Of a stretch of DNA of 64,000 nt, positions 26,313 to 35,042 are shown one piece after another; position 1 is the stretch's first letter; each line of letters begins with the position of its first letter. This stretch comes from Brachyspira pilosicoli. Lineage in GTDB: Bacteria > Spirochaetota > Brachyspiria > Brachyspirales > Brachyspiraceae. Below the pieces are notes generated by a model that saw only the letters and a program-made list of their open reading frames with translations, did not search any database and had not been told where the DNA came from. Location: positions 1-64,000 of the forward strand of contig NZ_SAXY01000058.1 of NCBI RefSeq assembly GCF_008016535.1, in the 5' to 3' direction. The translations under genes and the position numbers were made by a program.

Positions 26313-27452
26313 ATGTTTACTATACCAATAATAGAGCTTAAAGAGGGAATGAAAATAGCTGCAAATGTATATGACAGCAATGATAATATTATAATAGATA
26401 TGGGCTCTATTGTAACAAAAAGCACTATAGAGTTATTAAAAAAAAACTATATCACTACAGTATCTGTTGTAGAGTTAATAGAAAATAAATATGAAAATAA
26501 GTTTGAAAATAGTATAAAAAATCAATTAAACAAAAAAGTGATAATAGAAGAAAATGGAAGAGATATACTAAAAATTGACAGTGAAAAAGCATCAGATATA
26601 AATAATCTCACAATAGAAAAAACAAAAAATGCTTATAATATAGCAAAAAATAACGGCAGTGTTGATTTTATAGAATTAAAAAAAGATGTTGATATTATGC
26701 TTAATTCTATATTAGAAAACAGAGAAGCTCATTCATATTTAGCTATATTAAAAAGAAAAGATGAATCTATATATAAGCATGCCGTGGATGTCGCTGCATT
26801 ATCTGCAATTACTGCAATAGAAATGAATTTAACAAAAGCTGATATAGCTAATATTATGCTTGGTGCTTTGCTTCATGATATAGGAAAGATGCTAGTTCCA
26901 GAATATTTACTAAACAAAAAAAACTTAACTGCAGATGAAATTAATATGTTAAAAAGACATACAACACATGGATATAAACTTGCTAAGAGAGATAATTTGG
27001 AAGATAATATTGCAGATATAATATTAGAACATCATGAAAAATATGACGGAAGCGGTTATCCTTTTGGTAAAGGAAATAGAGATATAGGGCTTTATAGTAA
27101 AATAATTTCTATATCAAATAAGTTTAATAATCTTATTGTTAATGGAAATGATGGTTTAATATGCACTGCAGACAAGGCAATGAAAATTATTATATCGCTT
27201 TCAAAAAAAGATTTTGATATGGATATAGTAAAGCATTTCCAAAAGGCTATAGGTTTTTATCCTAACAATACAAAAGTAAAATTATCTAATGGTCAAACCG
27301 CAAGAGTAATACAGCAAAATACTAATTTACCTTTAAGACCTATACTCTCTATTGAAAAAAACGAAGACGGAACTGATGCTAATTATCTTGATATTTTAGA
27401 CCTTTCAAAATCAAATAATGTGTTTATAAGAGAAGTGCTATATTATGTGTAA
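26313..27452 (+). CDS. HD-GYP domain protein, probable cyclic-di-GMP phosphodiesterase
   Basis: 379 residues. The N-terminal 120 residues resemble the DUF3391-type domain (IPIIELKEGMKIAANVYDSN). The HD-GYP domain follows: LLHDIGKMLVPEYLL (HD), RHTTHGYKLA, and HHEKYDGSGYPFGKG (GYP signature). Such enzymes degrade c-di-GMP to pGpG or GMP and affect motility and biofilm. Cytoplasmic, with no receiver domain. An intergenic repeat separates it from ffh. Confidence 0.9.
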   Translation: MFTIPIIELKEGMKIAANVYDSNDNIIIDMGSIVTKSTIELLKKNYITTVSVVELIENKYENKFENSIKNQLNKKVIIEENGRDILKIDSEKASDINNLTIEKTKNAYNIAKNNGSVDFIELKKDVDIMLNSILENREAHSYLAILKRKDESIYKHAVDVAALSAITAIEMNLTKADIANIMLGALLHDIGKMLVPEYLLNKKNLTADEINMLKRHTTHGYKLAKRDNLEDNIADIILEHHEKYDGSGYPFGKGNRDIGLYSKIISISNKFNNLIVNGNDGLICTADKAMKIIISLSKKDFDMDIVKHFQKAIGFYPNNTKVKLSNGQTARVIQQNTNLPLRPILSIEKNEDGTDANYLDILDLSKSNNVFIREVLYYV

Positions 27453-27599
27453 GCGTAAGGGATACATACTAAAATAAAATTGATGATATTATATTTTATA
27501 TAAATATAAAGTGCCAGCAGTTTTTATAGTTATAAAATTGAATAAAATAAATATTTATATTGTTTTAATGTTTAGTATGTAAAATATAGTTAGTATTAC

Positions 27600-27825
27600 T
27601 TTCTTAACTTGCACTTTTTGCAACTTTTTGCTGCGGGAAAAAGTTGAATAAAACATACATCAATATAAAAATTATTTGTTTAAATTAAGATATTTGCAGG
27701 GCTTTGCCCCGCACCCCACTTCTTTTATTGGTATAAAAGAAGCAAAAGAACTGCATTTTTTATGTAATATAGCTACAAACATATATCATTATTTAATATA
27801 TATTTATAATCAGTATCGACTTTTT
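27600..27825 (+). repeat. Dispersed intergenic repeat, two-module copy
   Basis: Same two hairpin modules and order as 20300-20545: AACTTTTT-gctgcggg-AAAAAGTT and GCAGGGCTTTGCCCCGCACC with the CTTCTTTTAT/ATAAAAGAAG hairpin. The spacer between modules is different, so the hairpins are better conserved than the linker. Confidence 0.9.
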
Positions 27826-27974
27826 TTGTTGAATTTTTTATAGCTATATAATTTTAATTAATTTTCATTAATTTTAATATATAAAAAAATTGTTTAATAT
27901 GTTAGATAATTTTCATAAAAAATAAAAAAAATATTCCAACCTGTAACAGCTTATATAAATTTATCCAAAAGTTA

Positions 27975-28003
27975 TTGACTTTTTGATGTTTTTATTTTAG
28001 AAT
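27975..28003 (+). promoter_or_regulatory. Promoter of ffh-rpsP-khpA-rimM
   Basis: TTGACT (27975-27980), 17-nt spacer, TAGAAT (27998-28003), 37 nt before the ffh ATG. Confidence 0.6.
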
Positions 28004-28040
28004 AGCTATGTATAATTTATTGATTTATTGGTGTTTTTAA

Positions 28041-29396
28041 ATGTTTGATAATTTAACCAAATCTATATCTAACGTGTTCTCCAAATTACGCGATAAAAGA
28101 GTACTATCTGAAAAAGATATAGAAGACACCCTCATAGGAATTAAAGAAGCCTTATTATCAGCAGACGTATCTTTAGAAGCAGCCGATAAATTCTTAGAAG
28201 AAGCAAAAAAAAGAGCTATAGGTAAAGAAAAGTTAGAAAATGTAGATCCCGCTAATCAATTCGTAGCCGATGTACATGATACATTAGTTTCTATGATAGG
28301 CGAAGGTGAAAGCGGTCTTAAATTAGAACCAGTAGAAAAAACAACAGTTACACTTCTATTCGGTTTGCAAGGTTCTGGTAAAACAACAACTTCTGCTAAA
28401 TTAGCAAAATACTATAAAGATAAAAGAAGAGTCTTTCTCGTTGGTCTTGACGTACACAGACCTGCAGCTATGGAGCAATTAGCAGTATTAGCTAAAGAGG
28501 TTGGTGTTCCTTGTCATATAGATACAAAAGAGAAAAAGCCTTATAAAATATTAAAAAGAGCTATGTCTATCGCTAAAAAAGAGCAGTATAATATGATTAT
28601 TGTAGATACTGCTGGACGTTTAGAGATAGATGAAGAGATGATGCTTGAACTTAGAAGAGTTGTTAATTCTGTTGATGTTACAGAAAAATTACTCGTTGTA
28701 GATTCTACAGCAGGTCAAAGTGTGTTTGATGTTGCTAAGAGTTTTCAAAGCAATATTGGCATAAATGGTGTAATACTTACAAAATTTGACTCTGGTGTTA
28801 GAGGAGGAGCTGCTTTATCGCTTCGTTATGCAACAGGCTCTTCAGTTAAGTTTATAGGTACTGGTGAACATTTAGAAGATATAGATGTGTTTGATGCCAA
28901 AAGAGTTGCAGGTCAAATACTTGGAATGGGTGATATAGTAAAACTTGTAGAAAAGGTTCGTGCTGCCATCAGTGAAAAAGAAGCTCAGGAAATGCTTCAA
29001 AAGGTTATAGAAAATAATTTTGATTATAATGACTTTTTGAAACAGATAGATGCTACAGCCAAAATGGGCGGTATATCTAAAATGACTTCTATGATACCGG
29101 GAATGGCTAATGTGGATAATGAATTAATAAGTAGAGAAGAACAGAAGTTTGTAAAATATAAAGCTATTATACAATCAATGACTAAAAAAGAACGTCTTGC
29201 TTTGTTTCCTTTGAACAATTCAAGAAAGATGCGTATAGCTAATGGAAGCGGTCAAAGTATTTATGATGTAAATCAGTTAATAAAACAATTTACAATGATG
29301 AAGAATATGATGGGCAGCACTAAAAAAATGAATAAATTGGCAAAATCCCTAGAGGGCATAGGCATGTCTATAGAAGATTTAAATAAATTAATGTAA
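28041..29396 (+). CDS. ffh: Signal recognition particle protein Ffh (SRP54)
   Basis: GTPase that binds signal peptides on nascent chains and targets them to FtsY/SecYEG. 451 residues: N domain, G domain with LFGLQGSGKTTTSAKLAKYY (P-loop), DTAGRLEIDEEMM (G3), TKFDSGVRGGAALSL (G4 region) and FIGTGEHLEDI, then a methionine-rich M domain (KMTSMIPGM; FTMMKNMMGSTKKMNKL). First gene of a translation/export operon with rpsP 19 nt downstream. Confidence 0.97.
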   Translation: MFDNLTKSISNVFSKLRDKRVLSEKDIEDTLIGIKEALLSADVSLEAADKFLEEAKKRAIGKEKLENVDPANQFVADVHDTLVSMIGEGESGLKLEPVEKTTVTLLFGLQGSGKTTTSAKLAKYYKDKRRVFLVGLDVHRPAAMEQLAVLAKEVGVPCHIDTKEKKPYKILKRAMSIAKKEQYNMIIVDTAGRLEIDEEMMLELRRVVNSVDVTEKLLVVDSTAGQSVFDVAKSFQSNIGINGVILTKFDSGVRGGAALSLRYATGSSVKFIGTGEHLEDIDVFDAKRVAGQILGMGDIVKLVEKVRAAISEKEAQEMLQKVIENNFDYNDFLKQIDATAKMGGISKMTSMIPGMANVDNELISREEQKFVKYKAIIQSMTKKERLALFPLNNSRKMRIANGSGQSIYDVNQLIKQFTMMKNMMGSTKKMNKLAKSLEGIGMSIEDLNKLM

Positions 29397-29415
29397 TAAT
29401 TTGGAGGAAAGAAAG

Positions 29416-29781
29416 GTGGTAAAATTAAGATTAAAACGTATAGGCCGCAAACATGAACCTCATTATCGTGTAGTGGCAACAGATTCTCGTTTTCCACGCG
29501 ATGGCCGTTTTATAGAGGAGTTGGGCTGGTTTAATCCTAAGGCTAAAGATGTTTTATACAAATTAGATTTAGAGAACATCAAAAAATGGCTCTCTAATGG
29601 TGCACAGCCTACTTATGCAGTTAAAAGCATTCTCATAAAAGAAGGATTAATGGAGAAAGATAAAGGAGCTCCGCTTGCTAGAAAACAAAAAAGAGCATTG
29701 AAAAATCCTGAGAAGAGACGTAAGAATCGTACACAAGCTAAGCCAGAGGTAACAACAGAAGAAAGTAACAATGAGGCTTAA
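29416..29781 (+). CDS. rpsP: 30S ribosomal protein S16
   Basis: VKLRLKRIGRKHEPHYRVV and RFIEELGWFNP are diagnostic of S16. The GTG at 29416 is the correct start: GGAGG (29403-29407) sits 8 nt upstream and the N-terminus then matches the family. An upstream in-frame TTG (29401) overlaps the ribosome-binding site and is unlikely. A basic then acidic C-terminal extension of about 35 residues (KRRKNRTQAKPEVTTEE) lies beyond the usual 80-90. Confidence 0.96.
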   Translation: MVKLRLKRIGRKHEPHYRVVATDSRFPRDGRFIEELGWFNPKAKDVLYKLDLENIKKWLSNGAQPTYAVKSILIKEGLMEKDKGAPLARKQKRALKNPEKRRKNRTQAKPEVTTEESNNEA

Positions 29782-29808
29782 TATATATTATAATAAAAGG
29801 AGTGTGCT

Positions 29809-30051
29809 ATGACGGAAGAAAAAGAGCTTATTGAGTACCTAGCTAAAAAGCTAGTTGATGAGCCTGAGGGGGTTAGTGTAAAAGTAATCGAGGGTGAGAA
29901 AAGTACTATTCTCGAACTAAAGGTTAATCAAAGCGACATAGGTAAGATAATAGGTAAAAGAGGCCGTATTGCTCATGCTTTACGAACTATTCTTTTTGCT
30001 GCTTCTATGAAAAGCGGTAAACGTGTTATGCTTGAGATTATTGACAATTGA
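29809..30051 (+). CDS. khpA: KH-domain RNA-binding protein KhpA
   Basis: 80 residues, one KH domain with the GKIIGKRGRIAHALRTIL loop. KhpA pairs with KhpB in other bacteria to bind small RNAs and mRNAs. Position between rpsP and rimM is the standard one. AAGGAG-type site before the ATG. Overlaps rimM by 4 nt. Confidence 0.94.
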   Translation: MTEEKELIEYLAKKLVDEPEGVSVKVIEGEKSTILELKVNQSDIGKIIGKRGRIAHALRTILFAASMKSGKRVMLEIIDN

Positions 30052-30557
30052 AAATTTTTTATTCAACTATCACTAGTGTGCATGGCTTAAATGGAGAGGT
30101 GGAATGTACTTTTATAGATAAAAGTTATTTTGCCTCTCTTCCTTTTTTAAATAATAATACCAATATATATATTGACAATCAAGAATATAAAATAATAAAT
30201 ATCAAGAAAAAAAACAAATCTTTTGTTTTCAAATTAGAAAAAATAGACAGTATCAATGATGCTAAAGCCTTAATAGGAAAAGACATTTATATTGACTATG
30301 AGAATCTTCCTTCTTTAGACGATAATAGTTTTTATGAGGCTGAAATTATAGGCTATAATGTAATAGATTCTGATGGGAAACTCTATGGAAAGGTAGCAGA
30401 TTTATATTCTTTGCCTTCCAATTATGTTTTTGTTATTTCTTTGGAGAATAGTAAACAAGAGATTTCTATACCATTCGTTGGTGCATATTTCGGAAAAGTT
30501 GATAAAGTTAATAGGGTTTTAGAGATTATAGAGAAACCTATAGTTGATGAAGAGTGA
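30048..30557 (+). CDS. rimM: 16S rRNA processing protein RimM
   Basis: 169 residues. N-terminal RimM barrel (STITSVHGLNGEVECTF; IKKKNKSFVFKLEKIDSI) and C-terminal PRC-barrel (YEAEIIGYNVIDSDGKLYG; EISIPFVGAYFGKVD). Helps mature the 30S head and binds S19. TTG start overlapping the khpA stop (TTGA). trmD and rplS, which usually follow, are absent; a large block of repeats begins 33 nt after the stop. Confidence 0.92.
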   Translation: MKIFYSTITSVHGLNGEVECTFIDKSYFASLPFLNNNTNIYIDNQEYKIINIKKKNKSFVFKLEKIDSINDAKALIGKDIYIDYENLPSLDDNSFYEAEIIGYNVIDSDGKLYGKVADLYSLPSNYVFVISLENSKQEISIPFVGAYFGKVDKVNRVLEIIEKPIVDEE

Positions 30558-30589
30558 ATTTTTTATTTTAATTTTTATACAAAGATATT

Positions 30590-31370
30590 TTTTAATTTTT
30601 TTGTTTGTGGTGGCTTTGCCCCCTGCGAAGCGTGTCCGTAGGGTAGCACCACAGTTCTTTTGCCGATAGGCACCTACTCGGTATTGGTATAAAAGAACCT
30701 TATATCCTTCGGATACGCTTCGCAAAGAACTGCATTTTTATACAAAGTTACATCTATTATTTTATATTTAATATATATTCCAACATATAGAGTAAAAATA
30801 TTTGCACTTTTGGTTCTTTGACGAAGTCCGCACAGCGACCGTAGGAAGTGCCTTCGATATTGGTATAAAAGAACCTTATATCCTTCGGATACGCTTTGCG
30901 AAGAACTGCATTTTTATTATAAATTTTATAATTTAATTGTATATTAAAAGGTATTCCCCCGCACGTATAATAAGTTATAATTAAAGCATAGCATTACCGT
31001 GCGGCAAGGTGGTACAGCTCGTACGCAGGAAAAAGTTGAATAAAAAATAATTATTTTAATATATTTTGAAATTTTTAAGTTTGTCAAAATTTATTTTTTA
31101 TGTTTTTATTTTTTTCGGTGGCTAGCCCCCATACCCCCAGTTCTTTTGCCAATAGGCACCTACTCGGTATTGGTATAAAAGAACCTTATATCCTTCGGAT
31201 ACGCTTCGCGAAGAACTGCATTTTATTATAAATTTTATAATTTAATTGTACATTAAAATACACTCCCCCGCACGACTAAGAAGTTATAATTAAAGCATAG
31301 CATTACCGTGCGGCAAGGTGGTACAGCTCGTACGCAGGAAAAAGTTGAATAAAAATTTATATAAAAAATA
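30590..31370 (+). repeat. Block of three dispersed-repeat copies
   Basis: Three tandem, partly different copies fill the gap between rimM and hslV. Each has TATTGGTATAAAAGAACCTT followed by ATATCCTTCGGATACGCTT and GAAGAACTGCATTTT. Two also carry the CCCGCACG...ACCGTGCGG element (30957-31012 and 31263-31318) and the shared end GTACAGCTCGTACGCAGG plus AAAAAGTTGAATAAAA. The last two copies are nearly identical over about 200 nt, which suggests recent duplication. Confidence 0.9.
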
Positions 31371-31422
31371 TAATTATTTATTGTATACTAAAAAAATTAC
31401 ACACATTTATAAAATACATAAA

Positions 31423-31450
31423 TTGACAAAACTATTACTTTCAGTATATT
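31423..31450 (+). promoter_or_regulatory. Promoter of hslVU
   Basis: TTGACA (31423-31428), 16-nt spacer, TATATT (31445-31450), about 100 nt before the hslV ATG. Confidence 0.5.
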
Positions 31451-31551
31451 TATAATATAAAATTAATCATTGTTAGGTTATTAAAAAAATTTGCATTAGA
31501 AAAGAATATATATTAAAATAACATATATAGAATTTAAAAAAAGGATGCTAT

Positions 31552-32082
31552 ATGTTTAAAGGCACTACAATATGTGCAGTATGCAGAGACGGTGTTACTG
31601 CTATAGCTGGAGACGGACAGGTTACTTTGGGTGAGACTGTGATGAAGCCTAATGCAGTTAAATTAAGAAAACTATACGGGGGTAAGGTAATATCAGGTTT
31701 TGCTGGCTCTACCGCTGATGCTTTTACATTATTTGAAAAATTTGAAAAGAAGCTGCAGGAGTTTTCTGGGGATTTAACACGTGCTGCTGTGGAGCTTGCT
31801 CGTGAGTGGAGAACTGATAAAATGCTTAGGAATTTACAGGCGCTTATTATAGTGGCCAGCAAAGAAAAAATGCTTCTTCTATCTGGTAATGGCGATGTGA
31901 TAGAGAGTGAAAATAATATACTTGCTATTGGAAGCGGCGGACAATATGCTAAAGCTGCTGCTATGGCTTTGAGTGAAAATACTAATCTTTCTGCTAAAGA
32001 GATAGCTAGAAAGTCTTTGGAGATTGCTTCACAGATATGTATATATACCAATAGTAATATTTCTTTGGAGGTAATAGAATAA
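31552..32082 (+). CDS. hslV: ATP-dependent protease peptidase subunit HslV (ClpQ)
   Basis: Threonine protease that forms a double hexamer with HslU caps. 176 residues; the N-terminal [19 protein letters not shown] is the family signature. A four-residue propeptide (MFKG) precedes the catalytic Thr. [14 protein letters not shown] and ISLEVIE close the fold. AAGGATG-type site before the start. hslU follows after 3 nt. Confidence 0.96.
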   Translation: MFKGTTICAVCRDGVTAIAGDGQVTLGETVMKPNAVKLRKLYGGKVISGFAGSTADAFTLFEKFEKKLQEFSGDLTRAAVELAREWRTDKMLRNLQALIIVASKEKMLLLSGNGDVIESENNILAIGSGGQYAKAAAMALSENTNLSAKEIARKSLEIASQICIYTNSNISLEVIE

Positions 32083-32085
32083 ATT

Positions 32086-33447
32086 ATGTCATTTGATGCG
32101 AAATTAGAAAGTGAGCTTACACCTAGAAGAATTGTTGAAGCTTTGGATCAATATATAATAGGTCAGACAGAGGCTAAACGTTCTGTAGCTATAGCTTTGA
32201 GAAATAGATATAGAAGACGTCATTTACCTGAGGAGTTAAAAGATGAAGTTGCTCCTAAAAATATTATATTAATAGGACCTACTGGAGTTGGTAAGACTGA
32301 GATTGCGAGGAGGCTTGCTAAATTAGTTAATGCTCCTTTCATAAAAGTAGAAGCTACTAAATATACTGAAGTTGGATATGTGGGCAGAGATGTTGAGAGT
32401 ATGGTGAGGGATTTGGTGAATGCGGCTATATTTGAGCTTAAAACTTCTATGATGAAAGAGGTTGAAAAAGAGGCCACTGATATTGCTTTGGATAAACTTG
32501 CTAAACTTTTACTTCCATCTGTAAAAAAAGAAGATAATGAAATAATATCTGCTGAAGAGGCTGAGAAAAAGAATAATGCCAAAGAGCAAATAAAAAAACG
32601 CATAGCAAACGGAGATTTTGATGAGAGTTATGTGGAGATAAAGATATCATCTAATCAGGGCAGAATGTTTGGTATAATACCGGGAATGGGATTTGAAGAG
32701 AATGATATGATTCAATCTATGGTTGGAAGCATTATGCCTCAAAGCAAGAAAAATAAAAAATTAAGAGTAAAAGAGGCTAAGAAATATCTTATAAATGAGG
32801 CTTCTGAAACTTTAATAGATATGGAAAAAGTTACTTCTGATGCTTTATCTTTAGCTGAGAATATGGGTATAATATTTTTAGATGAGATAGACAAAATTGC
32901 TAGCGGAAATAAAACAGACAGTGCTGATGTGGCTCGTCATGGTGTACAGAGGGATTTACTTCCTATAGTTGAAGGCACAACTGTTAATACTAAATACGGG
33001 CCTATAAAAACTGATCACATACTTTTTATAGCGGCTGGTGCTTTTCATGTTAATAAGCCTTCTGATTTAATACCGGAATTACAGGGAAGGTTTCCTATTA
33101 GAGTTGAATTAAAGGCTTTATCTAAAGAAGATTTTAAAGATATACTTGTTAATCCTAAGAATGCTATTACTAAACAGTATCAGGAATTACTTAAAACGGA
33201 GGGTGTTACTATAGAGTTTGAAGATGAGGCTTTAGAAAAGATAGCTGATTTGGCTTATAATATTAATACTAATGTTGAAAATATTGGGGCTAGAAGACTT
33301 TATACTATTATGGAGAAGGTATTTGAAGAAATTTCTTTCAGTGCTGATGAACATAGCGGAGAATTTATAAAAATAACTTCCGATAATGTTAAGGAGGCTG
33401 TAAAAGATATAGAAGAAAATAGAGATATTAGCAGATATATATTATAA
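32086..33447 (+). CDS. hslU: ATP-dependent protease ATPase subunit HslU (ClpY)
   Basis: AAA+ unfoldase partner of HslV. Walker A in LIGPTGVGKTEIARRLAK, pore motif in TKYTEVGYVGRDVESMV, Walker B IIFLDEIDKIA, sensor segment ELQGRFPIRVELKAL, and a C-terminal end (ISRYIL) of the type that inserts into HslV. The I domain (residues 110-240) is variable and charged, as expected. 453 residues. Confidence 0.97.
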   Translation: MSFDAKLESELTPRRIVEALDQYIIGQTEAKRSVAIALRNRYRRRHLPEELKDEVAPKNIILIGPTGVGKTEIARRLAKLVNAPFIKVEATKYTEVGYVGRDVESMVRDLVNAAIFELKTSMMKEVEKEATDIALDKLAKLLLPSVKKEDNEIISAEEAEKKNNAKEQIKKRIANGDFDESYVEIKISSNQGRMFGIIPGMGFEENDMIQSMVGSIMPQSKKNKKLRVKEAKKYLINEASETLIDMEKVTSDALSLAENMGIIFLDEIDKIASGNKTDSADVARHGVQRDLLPIVEGTTVNTKYGPIKTDHILFIAAGAFHVNKPSDLIPELQGRFPIRVELKALSKEDFKDILVNPKNAITKQYQELLKTEGVTIEFEDEALEKIADLAYNINTNVENIGARRLYTIMEKVFEEISFSADEHSGEFIKITSDNVKEAVKDIEENRDISRYIL

Positions 33448-33472
33448 TTATTTTAACAAATAGGAGGATTTT

Positions 33473-33967
33473 ATGAATGATATAGAAAAAGCTGATTTAA
33501 GCCAACTTAACATTGAAGATACAGGGGTTGCTTTAAATGAAAGTAATTTATTTATTAAATGGCGACCTATATACGAGACGAAGCATAAAATTATAGATAG
33601 CCAGCATAAAGAACTTGTTAATATTATTAATGAGCTTTATTTAAGTGCTATTAACAATGCTAATGATTCTAATGGCGGGTTCATTAAAGCTGTTAAGAAA
33701 TGTATTGATTATACACAATATCACTTCAAAACTGAAGAGAAGATTATGGATTTAATCAATTATTCTGATGCTGAAAATCATAAGGCTATGCATAAAAACT
33801 TTTGTATGGAATTAGTTAATCAAATTAGAAAATACGAAGAGGGTCAGCCTTTTGTTGCTAATAAGTTTTTGAAATATTTAAAAGATTGGCTGTTAGAACA
33901 TATTGCTTTTAGAGATAAAATTTTTGTGGAAGAAGTAATAGCTTACTTGAAAAAAAACAATATATAG
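33473..33967 (+). CDS. Bacteriohemerythrin
   Basis: Diiron O2-binding four-helix bundle. The ligands follow the standard spacing: HKIIDSQHKELVNIINELY, YHFKTEEKIMDLINY (HxxxE), HKAMHKNF, and HIAFRDKIFVEEV at the end. A 24-residue N-terminal extension precedes FIKWRPIYETKH. 164 residues; GGAGG site before the ATG. In an anaerobic spirochaete it may sense or buffer oxygen. Confidence 0.92.
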   Translation: MNDIEKADLSQLNIEDTGVALNESNLFIKWRPIYETKHKIIDSQHKELVNIINELYLSAINNANDSNGGFIKAVKKCIDYTQYHFKTEEKIMDLINYSDAENHKAMHKNFCMELVNQIRKYEEGQPFVANKFLKYLKDWLLEHIAFRDKIFVEEVIAYLKKNNI

Positions 33968-33995
33968 AATTATTAATTTAAATCAAATCTATAAT

Positions 33996-34032
33996 GACAA
34001 GGGTTCATAGCAGCAATCAAAGTAAAGTTAGC
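33996..34032 (-). pseudogene. 37-nt fragment of a comM/yifB gene
   Basis: 34 of 37 bases match 35513-35549 of the intact comM gene. The minus strand reads ANFTLIAAMNPC, which is ANFTLVAAMNPC in the intact gene. Flanking bases do not match. A relic of a second comM copy or of a gene-conversion event. The rest of the 33968-34234 gap is AT-rich with no recognisable gene. Confidence 0.7.
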
Positions 34033-34234
34033 TATAAAATATAAATTTATATTAAGACTTCAGACTAATTTTCTTCAATTCACATATTTTATGACTTCAT
34101 TATAAACATATAATAAAAATGAAATTAAATAAATTTATTTAATAATTATAAATATTATATTTGAGTATTCCTTAATTTTTTAATATAATGTTAATTTACA
34201 CAAAAATAGCAAAAAATATATTTTTTATAATTAC

Positions 34235-34262
34235 TTGACAAAAATTATTTATTTGCTATCAT
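34235..34262 (+). promoter_or_regulatory. Promoter of the pentamer-repeat leader
   Basis: TTGACA (34235-34240), 16-nt spacer, TATCAT (34257-34262). The first ATG (34269) is 6 nt past the -10 box, again implying a leaderless mRNA. Confidence 0.55.
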
Positions 34263-34268
34263 ATACTA

Positions 34269-34391
34269 ATGATGAACTATATGAACTATATATTTAACAT
34301 CACGCATCGCATCGCATCGCATCGCATCGCATCGCATCGCATCGCATCGCATCGCATCGCATCGCATCGCATCGCATCGCATCGCATATAA
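34269..34391 (+). CDS. Leaderless upstream ORF through the pentamer array (currently stops after the array)
   Basis: Opens MMNYMNYIFNIT, then repeats of HRIAS coded by the 5-bp units, and stops at TAA 34389-34391. With one unit more (or two fewer) the frame would leave the array as AYKLNSVSINTLSYLNK and run 58 codons without a stop to TAA 34561-34563, overlapping the start of the lipoprotein gene at 34557. The third frame stops at once. No ribosome-binding site. Translation is inferred from the pattern shared with the cassettes at 2574 and 53961. Confidence 0.4.
   Translation: MMNYMNYIFNITHRIASHRIASHRIASHRIASHRIASHRI
34303..34387 (+). repeat. Pentanucleotide tandem array (CGCAT), 17 copies
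   Basis: Seventeen perfect CGCAT units, 85 bp. GC-rich compared with its flanks. Perfect identity of all units suggests active slippage. The unit is not a multiple of three. Confidence 0.98.
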
Positions 34392-34556
34392 ACTAAATTC
34401 TGTTTCTATTAATACATTATCATATTTAAATAAAATATCGGCAATATTCTCATTGCATTTGTTTTTATCAATTTTTGGCGGCAATAAACATTGTCAGTTA
34501 ATCATTCATAATAGCATCATAAAAACATTATTAATATCATCATTAAGGAGATTTCT

Positions 34557-34949
34557 ATGTTAAATAATTTGAATAAAAAAATTATTAAAATTGTTGTCAG
34601 CATTTTTTTGTTAGCTTTAATTTCAATAAGCTGTGAATCGAAACAAGATCCTACAAAACAAGATCCTATTACTTTCAGACCTATGGATTTAGTTGGCACA
34701 TGGTATAGTACAGATGGAAAAGCTGATAGTTTTACTATAACATACGAAGGCTATATGACTTTAAATGATGGGTCTCAATCTAAAACCATTCCAATAGAAA
34801 ACTGGAGATATACTATGAGTAATGAAGTTACTTCCTATGAGCTGTTTTCGGGTATAGTACGTTTTTATTTCAAAAGTTCTAGTGAATGTGAGGTGATTAT
34901 TAGTACTGCAAGCGGAGAATCACGAGGGTATTTCAGAAAAGCAGTATAA
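34557..34949 (+). CDS. Small lipoprotein, lipocalin-like pattern
   Basis: 130 residues with a signal ending at the lipobox LISISC, a short linker, then a beta-rich domain beginning MDLVGTWYSTDGKADSFTI and repeating short strand-turn units to RGYFRKAV. The GTW opening and strand pattern are like small calycin-type lipoproteins, common in Brachyspira, but no function is known. Strong AAGGAG site. Preceded by the pentamer-repeat leader, so its expression may be switched. Confidence 0.8.
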   Translation: MLNNLNKKIIKIVVSIFLLALISISCESKQDPTKQDPITFRPMDLVGTWYSTDGKADSFTITYEGYMTLNDGSQSKTIPIENWRYTMSNEVTSYELFSGIVRFYFKSSSECEVIISTASGESRGYFRKAV

Positions 34950-35042
34950 TATATATTTTTACTGTATCTTATATGCGGTTATTTTATTATTAACTGCATA
35001 TAAAAAATTTGAAATTCTTCGTTAAAAAGAAAAATAATAACA

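Noticed and set aside
30519-30725. Minus-strand ORF in the repeat block
   Set aside because: Encoded by the dispersed repeat hairpins; it changes from copy to copy and has no start site.
31548-32051. Long minus-strand ORF opposite hslV
   Set aside because: hslV on the plus strand is a clear family member; the antisense frame is a codon-bias shadow.
34266-34484. Minus-strand ORF with repeated MRCDA
   Set aside because: It is the reverse reading of the CGCAT array. Promoter, ATG spacing and open exit frame all support the plus strand instead.
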